DNA from: an uncultured bacterium
Lineage (GTDB): Bacteria; Patescibacteriota; Minisyncoccia; Phycocordibacterales; UBA9973
Assembly (NCBI GenBank): GCA_903891365.1
Contig: CAITEG010000001.1
Location: 1 to 12,875 of the forward strand
Direction: 5' to 3'
Length of the DNA stretch: 12,875 bases
Shown: positions 6,598-12,236 of the stretch, piece by piece
Layout of the letters: every line of letters begins with the position of its first letter
Numbering within the stretch: position 1 is the stretch's first letter
Notes under the pieces: model-generated
The model's input: the letters and a program-made list of their open reading frames with translations, nothing else
Told to the model about the DNA's origin: nothing
Database searches by the model: none
Program-made: the position numbers and the translations under genes

Positions 6598-6705
6598 ATG
6601 AATAAAGGCTACATTAATATTCTTTTAATAATTATTGGAATTCTTTTGATTGCAGTTTTGTTTGGGTTTTTTACTTCTTCATCGTCTAACCTTAGAGTTT
6701 GGTAA
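6598..6705 (+). CDS. 35-residue single-span membrane peptide
   Basis: A small gene running ATG 6598 to TAA 6703-6705. It encodes a short positive N-terminus (MNKGY), a hydrophobic helix of about 20 residues (INILLIIIGILLIAVLFGFF), and a Ser-rich polar tail ending NLRVW. The layout fits a small integral membrane protein, probably N-in. Support comes from the extended -10 box placed 9 nt upstream, the terminator that isolates it from the previous gene, and its position 14 bp before the membrane-anchored 433-residue protein, with which it is likely co-transcribed. I know no named family for it. An uncleaved signal-anchor or a small partner of the downstream membrane protein are guesses. Its length is below the usual gene-calling cutoffs, so it is easily missed. 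Confidence 0.62.
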   Translation: MNKGYINILLIIIGILLIAVLFGFFTSSSSNLRVW

Positions 6706-6719
6706 TTCAAATTTTCAAT

Positions 6720-8021
6720 ATGCTCCAAGACTTTCTAAATACACACAATATAAATCTTTTGCAGATAATTTTAGTAACTATTGGTTATCTGATGCCTATT
6801 CCTCTCTCTGTTATTGCTCTTAATCTTTGGCATCATTACAGACAGGAGCGCTTTATCATGGGTATAAAGTGGGTTCTTCTTGAGATTCAGGTCCCTCGCG
6901 ATGTAGTGAAGTCTCCAGCTGCTATGGAGCTTATATTTACAAACGCTTTTTATCATAAAAGCATGAAAGGATTCTGGGAGCAATTCATCCAGGGCGCTCC
7001 ATGGTTCTGGTTCTCTCTTGAGATAGCTTCTATCGACGGGAGAGTTCACTTCTTTATCCGTACACCTACGCGTATGCGAAATTTGGTAGAGACTCAGATA
7101 TACGGTCAGTATCCCCAGGCAAAAGTTGTTGAAGTAGATGACTATGCTTTCCACGTACCTCAATATAAAAAAGGAGGTGATTGGAATATGTGGGGTTGTG
7201 AATTTAAAAAAGCCAGAGAAGATTTCTTGCCATTTAAAACTTATAAAGGTTTTGGTGATGATCTTAAAACTGGAGTTAAAGAAGAGTTCAAGATTGATCC
7301 TATCACTCCTACTATCGAATACCTCGGATCGTTGCCTCGTGGTCAGCAAGTTTGGATACAGACTATCGTTCGCTGGAATCTGAAGAAATACCATAGTCAC
7401 AAAACAGGTGGACATGTGGAGTTCAATGAAGCGGCGAAAGAATTTATGGATGTTTTATTGAAGGACTATATCCGTTTACAGGAAAATGCTGATAGACCAA
7501 ATTCATTTGCTAAGCAGACATTTATGCCTGAACATTTGAAGCCTGCAATTGAAGCTCTTACAAAAGGTTTAGGCCAGATTCATTTTGACTGCGGTATCCG
7601 TCTTATCGCTCTTTCTGATAATAGACTTTGTACAGAAGATCAATTCCAGAATTTGCGTCGCGAAGTTCGTTTGCTTTTCCGTCAATACGCTTCACCTTCT
7701 GTAAATGAACTCGAACGTGTGAATTCAACGCAGTTTGACGCACCTTGGTCAGATCCTACAGGACTCGCTCTCACAAAGATCAAGAAAAGAATGCTCGACT
7801 GGTATCGTATGCGAGTGTTCTTCCATCCACCTATTCAATACACATTTAATTATAATAAGATAATGGCAGCTTTCTTTCCATCACACAAAGCAAATATTTT
7901 CGTAGTTTCTGCTGAAGAGCTCGCAACTCTTTACCACTTCCCAGGTATGGTCTCTGAGACACCAAGCTTCAAGCGCATAGAGTCAAAGATTGCAAAGCCA
8001 CCTTCAAACTTGCCTGTATAA
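6720..8021 (+). CDS. Membrane-anchored conserved CPR protein, resembling the N-terminal part of VirB4/HerA-type ATPases
   Basis: A 433-residue protein from ATG 6720 (an in-frame TTG at 6699 overlaps the small peptide gene and is less likely). One N-terminal span (about residues 12-34, LLQIILVTIGYLMPIPLSVI) is followed by a large cytoplasmic or external domain starting HHYRQERFIMGIKWVLLEIQ. The body contains WFWFSLEIASIDGRVHFFIR and an aromatic-rich end, FFHPPIQYTFNYNKI. From memory, the C-terminus VVSAEELATLYHFPGMV ... KPPSNLPV resembles the linker that in many patescibacterial and archaeal membrane proteins leads into a HerA/VirB4-type P-loop ATPase. Here the gene stops at that point and mltG follows, so no ATPase is attached. 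A role in a type IV secretion or DNA-translocation-like membrane complex is therefore only inference. No catalytic motif is visible. Confidence 0.6.
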   Translation: MLQDFLNTHNINLLQIILVTIGYLMPIPLSVIALNLWHHYRQERFIMGIKWVLLEIQVPRDVVKSPAAMELIFTNAFYHKSMKGFWEQFIQGAPWFWFSLEIASIDGRVHFFIRTPTRMRNLVETQIYGQYPQAKVVEVDDYAFHVPQYKKGGDWNMWGCEFKKAREDFLPFKTYKGFGDDLKTGVKEEFKIDPITPTIEYLGSLPRGQQVWIQTIVRWNLKKYHSHKTGGHVEFNEAAKEFMDVLLKDYIRLQENADRPNSFAKQTFMPEHLKPAIEALTKGLGQIHFDCGIRLIALSDNRLCTEDQFQNLRREVRLLFRQYASPSVNELERVNSTQFDAPWSDPTGLALTKIKKRMLDWYRMRVFFHPPIQYTFNYNKIMAAFFPSHKANIFVVSAEELATLYHFPGMVSETPSFKRIESKIAKPPSNLPV

Positions 8022-8026
8022 TATAT

Positions 8027-8968
8027 ATGGATAATAAAGAGGAAATTACAAACCCCACCGACACAGAAGTTTCAGGTGAGGTAGATAAAAGAAACCCAAA
8101 TTATAAACTAAGGAGTCTTGTTTTAGTTGTTGGTTTTCTTTTACTTATTTCTTATTATTTATTTTCATCTCCATATCGTCCACAAAATGTGACACTTCAC
8201 TTCTCTTCAAATGATTCACTTTCTGTTATCGCTAGTGATTTAGGAAAGAATAATATTGTTCGTTATCCTTTTGTTTTTAAAAGTATTGTCTATGTTTTAT
8301 CTTTAGACCGACATATATCAGCAGGTGATTATCTGTTTAAAAAGGATGAAAAGTTTGGAGGAGTAGTCTGGCAAGTATTAAGAGGCAATCATGGAGTTGA
8401 AAAGATAAGAGTTACTTTCAAAGAAGGAGCAACAAATGACGATATTATTAAGATTTTAGCAGATAAAATTCCAAGCTTTCGCAGAGATTTATTCTTGAGT
8501 GACAAGAGAACCAAAGAAGGATATCTTTTCCCAGATACTTACTTTTTCTACCCACTCTCGACAACAGACGAGATACTGACTGACATCACTGCTAATTTTA
8601 ATAAGAAAATTGGACCACTTGAAGCTGACATAAAAGCTTCTGGTAAAAAATTCTCTGACATTATTATCATGGCTTCTGTCTTAGAGAAAGAAGCAAATGG
8701 TAAAACAGATGCCTCCGTCATCTCTGGTATTTTATGGAAAAGAATTAAGCTAGGTATGGCTCTTCAAGTAGATGCTGCACCAGAGACTTATAAAAATAGT
8801 GGTCTTCCGAAGGAACCTATCAGTAATCCAGGACTAGTTAGTATAAAAGCGGCTATTCATCCGACGGATTCACCTTATATGTTCTATCTTCATGATGATA
8901 ATAGGGTTGTTCACTACGCAGTGGACTTTAGTCAGCATAGGAGTAATATAGCAAGGTATTTAAAATAA
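8027..8968 (+). CDS. mltG: Endolytic murein transglycosylase MltG (YceG family)
   Basis: Inner-membrane lytic transglycosylase that cuts nascent peptidoglycan strands and sets glycan length. It has a cytoplasmic N-terminus of about 27 residues, one transmembrane helix (about 29-48, LVLVVGFLLLISYYLF), a LysM-like region (about 55-115), then the YceG catalytic domain. The marker GYLFPDTYFF is present, and so is the catalytic motif SVLEKEA with Glu220. The final block GLPKEPISNPGLVSIKAAIHP and YFVA-like YMFYLHDDNRVVHYAV completes the domain. Oddity: the stretch between LQVDA and GLP is only about ten residues, whereas most MltG proteins have some 25-30 there, ending in SPYNTY. The 313-residue protein thus lacks a surface loop. 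It follows the preceding gene by 5 bp and is 1 bp from the methyltransferase start, indicating an operon. Confidence 0.93.
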   Translation: MDNKEEITNPTDTEVSGEVDKRNPNYKLRSLVLVVGFLLLISYYLFSSPYRPQNVTLHFSSNDSLSVIASDLGKNNIVRYPFVFKSIVYVLSLDRHISAGDYLFKKDEKFGGVVWQVLRGNHGVEKIRVTFKEGATNDDIIKILADKIPSFRRDLFLSDKRTKEGYLFPDTYFFYPLSTTDEILTDITANFNKKIGPLEADIKASGKKFSDIIIMASVLEKEANGKTDASVISGILWKRIKLGMALQVDAAPETYKNSGLPKEPISNPGLVSIKAAIHPTDSPYMFYLHDDNRVVHYAVDFSQHRSNIARYLK

Positions 8969-8969
8969 T

Positions 8970-9875
8970 ATGATATTAAAGACAATAAAACAAAAAGAAT
9001 ATGAGTTGGTAGATTCTGGTAATGGTCAAAAGCTTGAACGTTATGGGGACTTCCTAATGTCTCGTCCAGACCCTGAAGCTTTATGGAAAAAGAATTTAGG
9101 TGAGAAAGAGTGGATGGGGGCAGACCTGGAATTCATCCGTAATGGTACAAAGAATAAATGGATAATCAAAAATGGTATTCCAAATAATTGGGAGATGTCT
9201 TTTGGAGGTTTGAAGTTTTCTATAAAGCCAACTTCTTTTAAACATATTGGAATTTTTCCTGAACAACTTCCGAATTGGGAATGGATGAGTGAATTAATCC
9301 GTTGCGGAAAGAGGCCTTGCCTTAAGGGAGCTCAAGGCAAGGCCTCGGGGAGCAATCCAATTTCTGTTTTAAATTTATTTGCTTATACAGGTGGAGCGAC
9401 TCTCATCTGTGCTAAGGCCGGAGCCGAAGTCTGTCATGTAGATGGATCAAAGAATGCTGTAGAGTGGGCGAGAGTCAACGCAGAACTTTCAGGACTTAAG
9501 GATGCACCTATTCGCTGGCTGATTGAAGATGTTGTTTTATTTTTAAAAAGAGAAATTAAAAGAGGTAGGAAGTATGATGCTATCATTATGGACCCACCAT
9601 CTTTTGGTCATGGACCTAAGGATGAGCTTTGGAAAATAGAAGAAGACTTTTTAAATCTTATGGAATTATGCAAGCAAGTCTTAAGTGACGATCCTTTATT
9701 TATTCTTATAAATGGTTATACTGCAGGGTATTCATCTATTGTTTACCAAAATAATTTGATGGATTTGATGAAGGATTATAAAGGTAAAATAGAAGGAGGT
9801 GAATTGGTAATAGAAGAAACAAAAAATAAACGTTTGCTTCCTTGTGGAATTTTCGCAAGATGGAGTAAGGAGTAA
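8970..9875 (+). CDS. Class I SAM-dependent methyltransferase (RlmI/COG1092-like, no PUA domain)
   Basis: A 301-residue methyltransferase, probably acting on RNA by family similarity. The SAM-binding motif I is LNLFAYTGGATL, the acidic motif II is EVCHVDGSKNAVEWAR, and motif IV, the catalytic block, is IIMDPPSFGHGP, followed by WKIEEDF. The N-terminal part contains FPEQLPNWEWM, typical of this group. The RlmI-type PUA domain is absent, so it belongs to the stand-alone class; the substrate is unknown. Between FPEQLPNWEWMSELIR and LNLFAYTGG there is an extra stretch rich in Lys, Gly and Cys (KRPCLKGAQGKAS). This is encoded by a 36-nt palindrome (9311-9346), exactly 12 codons, so it looks like an in-frame insertion outside the SAM pocket. 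It begins 1 bp after the mltG stop and is probably translationally coupled. Confidence 0.87.
   Translation: MILKTIKQKEYELVDSGNGQKLERYGDFLMSRPDPEALWKKNLGEKEWMGADLEFIRNGTKNKWIIKNGIPNNWEMSFGGLKFSIKPTSFKHIGIFPEQLPNWEWMSELIRCGKRPCLKGAQGKASGSNPISVLNLFAYTGGATLICAKAGAEVCHVDGSKNAVEWARVNAELSGLKDAPIRWLIEDVVLFLKREIKRGRKYDAIIMDPPSFGHGPKDELWKIEEDFLNLMELCKQVLSDDPLFILINGYTAGYSSIVYQNNLMDLMKDYKGKIEGGELVIEETKNKRLLPCGIFARWSKE
9311..9346. repeat. REP-like palindrome inside the methyltransferase gene
   Basis: Perfect 13-bp arms GAGGCCTTGCCTT (9311-9323) and AAGGCAAGGCCTC (9334-9346) around a 10-nt loop, 36 nt in all. The right arm contains AGGCAAGGCCT, identical over 11 nt to the centre of the palindrome next to the transposase at 652-662. 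It is in frame and codes for residues not expected from the methyltransferase family. Confidence 0.7.
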
Positions 9876-9877
9876 AA

Positions 9878-9993
9878 AATAGGTGATGTTATATAAAATT
9901 TTCTTCGCTTATCCCTCTCCGCCTCTCGTGATTACACTCGAGGCTCCGGCGCGCCCACACCTACTCAGAAAATTTCATACAATATCACCTATT
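9878..9993. mobile_element. MITE-like element with 26-bp terminal inverted repeats
   Basis: The left arm (9878-9903, starting AATAGGTGATG) and right arm (9968-9993, ending ATCACCTATT) are inverted copies with three mismatches. They frame a 64-bp GC-rich interior that includes GGCGCGCC (9948-9955) and a short GCCTC/GAGGC stem (9921-9925 with 9940-9944). The sequence TAAAA flanks both ends (9873-9877 and 9994-9998), as expected for a 5-bp target duplication, although the A-rich setting makes chance possible. The left TAAAA contains the methyltransferase stop codon. No protein is encoded inside. The alternative is a long regulatory stem-loop before mnmA. The right arm supplies a possible mnmA -10 box, TACAAT at 9978-9983. 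Confidence 0.5.
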
Positions 9994-10002
9994 TAAAATG
10001 CT

Positions 10003-11199
10003 ATGAATAAAAAGAAAAACAAAACTGTATTTGTTGGTGTCTCGGGTGGAGTAGATAGCTCTGTCGCGGCGGCCATGCTTAAAGATGAAGGCTATGATGT
10101 CGTCGGTGTTTTTATTCGTACTTGGAGCCCTGATTTTATAGAATGCACTTGGAAAGATGAAAGACGCGATGCGATGCGAGTCTGTGCCCACCTCGATATA
10201 CCATTCTTAGAGTGTGATGCTGAAGAAGCGTACAAGAAAGGTGTAGCAGACTATATGATAGAAGAATATAAAAAGGGGAACACTCCGAATCCAGATGTGA
10301 TGTGTAATCGTATGGTGAAGTTTGGAGTCTTTTGGCAATTTGCAAAAGAGCATGGTGCTGACTTTATCGCAACAGGGCACTATGCACAAAATATTCCGGC
10401 CCCCCTTACAGGGGCAGTACACCTTTTGGATTCTTTGAGTACAAAGAAATCTCAAAAGGTCTTGCAGAAGCTCCAAGTATTCGCTTCTTCACCCCCACCC
10501 GTCGCTTCTCAAGGACTCTTCGAATTTCACACAGGAGTAGATTCATCAAAAGATCAATCTTATTTTCTTTGGACTCTTACTCAAGATGATTTGAGTCATA
10601 CTTTATTTCCAGTGGGTCATTTACAAAAAACGGAAGTGAGAAAACTCGCAGAGAAGTATAAGCTTCCAACTGCAGTGAAGAAAGATAGCCAAGGCGTTTG
10701 CTTCTTGGGCACACTTGATATGAAAGATTTTCTTAAACATTATATTGAAACTAAAAAAGGAGATGTGATTAATGAAAAAAGGGAAGTCATAGGCTCACAT
10801 GACGGAGCAATATTTTTCACTCTTGGAGAACGCCACGGCTTTAATGTTTTCAAAAATGAAGACAATAGTAAGCCTCTTTATGTAGTAGCAAAAGATATAG
10901 ATAAAAATACAATCACAGTTTCCCCTATGACCGACATAGGGGAAAAAGAGAATAAATTACATAGGTCTTGCATATGTAGTGACGTTAATTGGATTTTAAA
11001 TATTCCTGAGAAAGATAAAAAATATACAGCTCAGATAAGGTATCACGGAGAGCTTTTAGATTGCCAAGTAAATTACATAGGCAAGACCTATGTAGATAAA
11101 GTAGAGATAATTTTTGATAAAAATGTATTGGTAGATAAAGGCCAGTCTATCGTCGTCTATGATAGGGACATTTGTCTCGGTGGATGTGTGGTTGTATAA
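10003..11199 (+). CDS. mnmA: tRNA-specific 2-thiouridylase MnmA
   Basis: MnmA installs the 2-thio group on U34 of Lys, Glu and Gln tRNAs using ATP and a sulfur carrier. The PP-loop ATP site SGGVDSS is at residues 14-20. The two catalytic cysteines are present: C101 in NPDVMCNR and C233 in SQGVCFLGT. GHYA (125-128), KDQSYFLWTL, HGFNVF and the final YDRDICLGGCVVV complete the signature. At 398 residues it is longer than the usual ~360-370. About 36 extra residues separate GHYA from KDQSYFL (E. coli has about 18 there, this protein 54). That DNA (about 10393-10535) contains an imperfect hairpin. Three further palindromes lie in the C-terminal coding region (10919-11094). Both cysteines and the PP-loop are intact, so activity is expected despite the inserts. 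A MITE-like inverted repeat lies just upstream. Confidence 0.95.
   Translation: MNKKKNKTVFVGVSGGVDSSVAAAMLKDEGYDVVGVFIRTWSPDFIECTWKDERRDAMRVCAHLDIPFLECDAEEAYKKGVADYMIEEYKKGNTPNPDVMCNRMVKFGVFWQFAKEHGADFIATGHYAQNIPAPLTGAVHLLDSLSTKKSQKVLQKLQVFASSPPPVASQGLFEFHTGVDSSKDQSYFLWTLTQDDLSHTLFPVGHLQKTEVRKLAEKYKLPTAVKKDSQGVCFLGTLDMKDFLKHYIETKKGDVINEKREVIGSHDGAIFFTLGERHGFNVFKNEDNSKPLYVVAKDIDKNTITVSPMTDIGEKENKLHRSCICSDVNWILNIPEKDKKYTAQIRYHGELLDCQVNYIGKTYVDKVEIIFDKNVLVDKGQSIVVYDRDICLGGCVVV
10422..10459. repeat. Imperfect palindrome in the extra segment of mnmA
   Basis: CCTTTTGGATTCTTTG (10422-10437) pairs with CAAAGAAATCTCAAAAGG (10442-10459) across loop AGTA, with two small bulges. It overlaps AGGTCTTGC (10457-10465), the reverse complement of the GCAAGACCT core seen in other palindromes here. 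It lies in the part of mnmA that encodes residues absent from typical MnmA. Confidence 0.55.
10919..10945. repeat. Palindrome A in the 3' part of mnmA
   Basis: A perfect 11-bp stem TTTCCCCTATG (10919-10929) / CATAGGGGAAA (10935-10945) with loop ACCGA. It is in frame and encodes the VSPMTDIGEK stretch. Confidence 0.65.
10958..10978. repeat. Palindrome B in mnmA, inverted relative to C
   Basis: TACATAGG-TCTTG-CATATGTA. Apart from one base it is the reverse complement of palindrome C at 11074-11094. It shares the flanking 12-mer AAATTACATAGG (10954-10965) with that copy. Confidence 0.6.
11074..11094. repeat. Palindrome C in mnmA
   Basis: TACATAGG (11074-11081), loop CAAGA, CCTATGTA (11087-11094): a perfect 8-bp stem. 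It contains AGGCAAGACCT (11079-11089), 10 of 11 bases identical to the centre of the transposase-linked palindrome at 652-662. Confidence 0.65.
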
Positions 11200-11205
11200 T
11201 ATAAA

Positions 11206-11211
11206 TATAAT
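11206..11211 (+). promoter_or_regulatory. Possible -10 box for cutA
   Basis: TATAAT at 11206-11211 lies 18 nt before ATG 11230. A second TATAAT at 11195-11200 overlaps the mnmA stop codon. Either may serve cutA; no Shine-Dalgarno is present. Confidence 0.35.
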
Positions 11212-11229
11212 ACTAACTCTATAAATTTT

Positions 11230-11646
11230 ATGAGTCTATACGAAAAAGTTCAAAAAGGGGCAGAAGATGTGGTCTTTGTCTACACTATCTGTGGAAGCAA
11301 AGAAGAAGCTAGGTCTATGGGGTTTTTGGCGATAGAAGAGAAGCTTGCTATCTCTATGGATTATTGGGTTATTAATTCTATTTATCCATGGCAAGGAGTT
11401 ATAAGAGAAGTGGATCAATATTTACTTATGTTTTCAACTCAAAAGAATAAGAGTGATGAGCTCATGAAGCACTTAGAAGCAGAGCATACTTACAAAGTTC
11501 CGATGATAGCTAGATGCAGTACCGATATGACCAATGTTCCATACTTACTTTGGATTGAAGAGACCTTAAAGAGTGCAGAGAAATTTGTTACAGAAGCTGA
11601 AGCATACCCAAAGCAAGATATAAATAGCCTTCATAATCTTAAATAA
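11230..11646 (+). CDS. cutA: CutA-like protein (divalent-cation tolerance family), divergent and extended
   Basis: A small trimeric ferredoxin-like-fold protein, historically linked to copper tolerance; its true cellular role is unsettled. The family pattern is seen in order: VVFVYTICGSKEEAR (usual vYtT-x-p-x-x-x-A), LAIEEKLAISMDY (usual LVEerLAACvN), INSIYPWQGVIREVDQYLLMF (usual SiYrWeGkI...E-x-LLi-KT), and HTYKVPMI...PYLLWI (usual HPYe-x-PEI...YL-x-Wi). The metal-associated Cys of AACVN is Ser here, and the HPY proline is Thr. At 138 residues it exceeds the usual ~105 because of an N-terminal lead of about 12 residues and a C-terminal tail of about 25 polar residues. The start at ATG 11230 follows the mnmA stop by 30 bp. 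Confidence 0.82.
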   Translation: MSLYEKVQKGAEDVVFVYTICGSKEEARSMGFLAIEEKLAISMDYWVINSIYPWQGVIREVDQYLLMFSTQKNKSDELMKHLEAEHTYKVPMIARCSTDMTNVPYLLWIEETLKSAEKFVTEAEAYPKQDINSLHNLK

Positions 11647-11661
11647 TAATTTTAATTATGT

Positions 11662-11667
11662 TAATAT
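11662..11667 (+). promoter_or_regulatory. Extended -10 box for the MgtC-like gene
   Basis: TGT-TAATAT (hexamer 11662-11667) ends 6 nt before ATG 11674, the same geometry as the rseP and delta-prime-like genes, predicting a leaderless message. Confidence 0.5.
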
Positions 11668-11673
11668 ATTAAT

Positions 11674-12156
11674 ATGCAAAATATTTTATTAGATAGTGTC
11701 ACGATGAGTATTGTATTGCGTCTTTCTGTTTCTCTATTATTAGGAATGATTATCGGAGTTGAGCGTGTCTGGGCTCACAAGACTGCAGGTATGAGTACTT
11801 ACGCTCTTGTCGCTATGGGGTCAGCTTTATTTGTAATAATTTCAAATGAAATGGTTCGTTATTATGCTGGGTTTCCTGGGATGAATCCTCTTATGATTGT
11901 TTCTCAGATAGTTGTCGGAGTTGGATTTATCGGAGCTGGTATTATTTTCAACAAAGATTCTAGGCTTGTAGGACTAACCACAGCGACAGGACTCTGGGTT
12001 GCAGCAGGTATCGGTATGGCCTGTGGACTTGGATTATTTAGTATTGCTATAGTCGCGACAACTCTTACACTATTTATATTCGTGGTTTTATGGTTTATCG
12101 AAGAGAGAATCAAGAAGAGTAAATATTTCAAAGAAGATCATATGGGAGAGAATTAA
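11674..12156 (+). CDS. mgtC: Short MgtC/SapB-family membrane protein
   Basis: An integral membrane protein of the MgtC/SapB family, associated in other bacteria with magnesium-limited growth and membrane potential; the biochemical activity is not settled. Family motifs are LLLGMIIGVERVWAHKTAGM (usual GLERE-x-x-KPAG), STYALVAMGSALF, IVVGVGFIGAGIIF and VGLTTATGLWVAAGIGMA. Membrane spans lie near residues 13-28, 40-58, 72-92, 103-118 and 121-142. At 160 residues it lacks the C-terminal ACT-like cytoplasmic domain of Salmonella MgtC (about 230 residues) and ends in a charged tail (ERIKKSKYFKEDHMGEN). This short SapB-like form is common. It has its own -10 box and a perfect terminator, so it may also be made as a separate transcript. 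Confidence 0.92.
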   Translation: MQNILLDSVTMSIVLRLSVSLLLGMIIGVERVWAHKTAGMSTYALVAMGSALFVIISNEMVRYYAGFPGMNPLMIVSQIVVGVGFIGAGIIFNKDSRLVGLTTATGLWVAAGIGMACGLGLFSIAIVATTLTLFIFVVLWFIEERIKKSKYFKEDHMGEN

Positions 12157-12170
12157 TAGATACGATGTTT

Positions 12171-12205
12171 AAAAGCCCCGCCAACTTGTTGGCGGGGCTT
12201 TTCTG
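12171..12205 (+). terminator. Strong terminator after the MgtC-like gene
   Basis: A perfect 15-bp stem (12171-12185 with 12188-12202), core GCCCCGCCAAC/GTTGGCGGGGC, a 2-nt loop, A-run before and TTTT after. It is symmetrical enough to act on both strands. Confidence 0.92.
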
Positions 12206-12219
12206 TTTAAGCATTTTAG

Positions 12220-12225
12220 TATAAT
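12220..12225 (+). promoter_or_regulatory. -10 box for alaS
   Basis: TATAAT at 12220-12225, 11 nt before ATG 12237. It lies just after the terminator, so alaS begins a new transcription unit with a very short leader of about 5 nt. Confidence 0.6.
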
Positions 12226-12236
12226 ATGAAGGTATT

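Noticed and set aside
6699..6719. TTG start for the 433-residue membrane protein
   Set aside because: It overlaps the end of the 35-residue peptide gene and gains nothing. The ATG at 6720 follows 14 bp after that gene.
6771..7415. A 214-residue reading frame on the - strand
   Set aside because: It lies entirely inside the convincingly coding 433-residue gene on the + strand, shows no family motif and has no promoter or ribosome binding site.
9904..9967. A short coding or RNA gene in the GC-rich interior of the inverted-repeat element
   Set aside because: No start-to-stop frame of any length or tRNA-like fold was found. The enrichment in G+C is better explained by foreign origin of the element.
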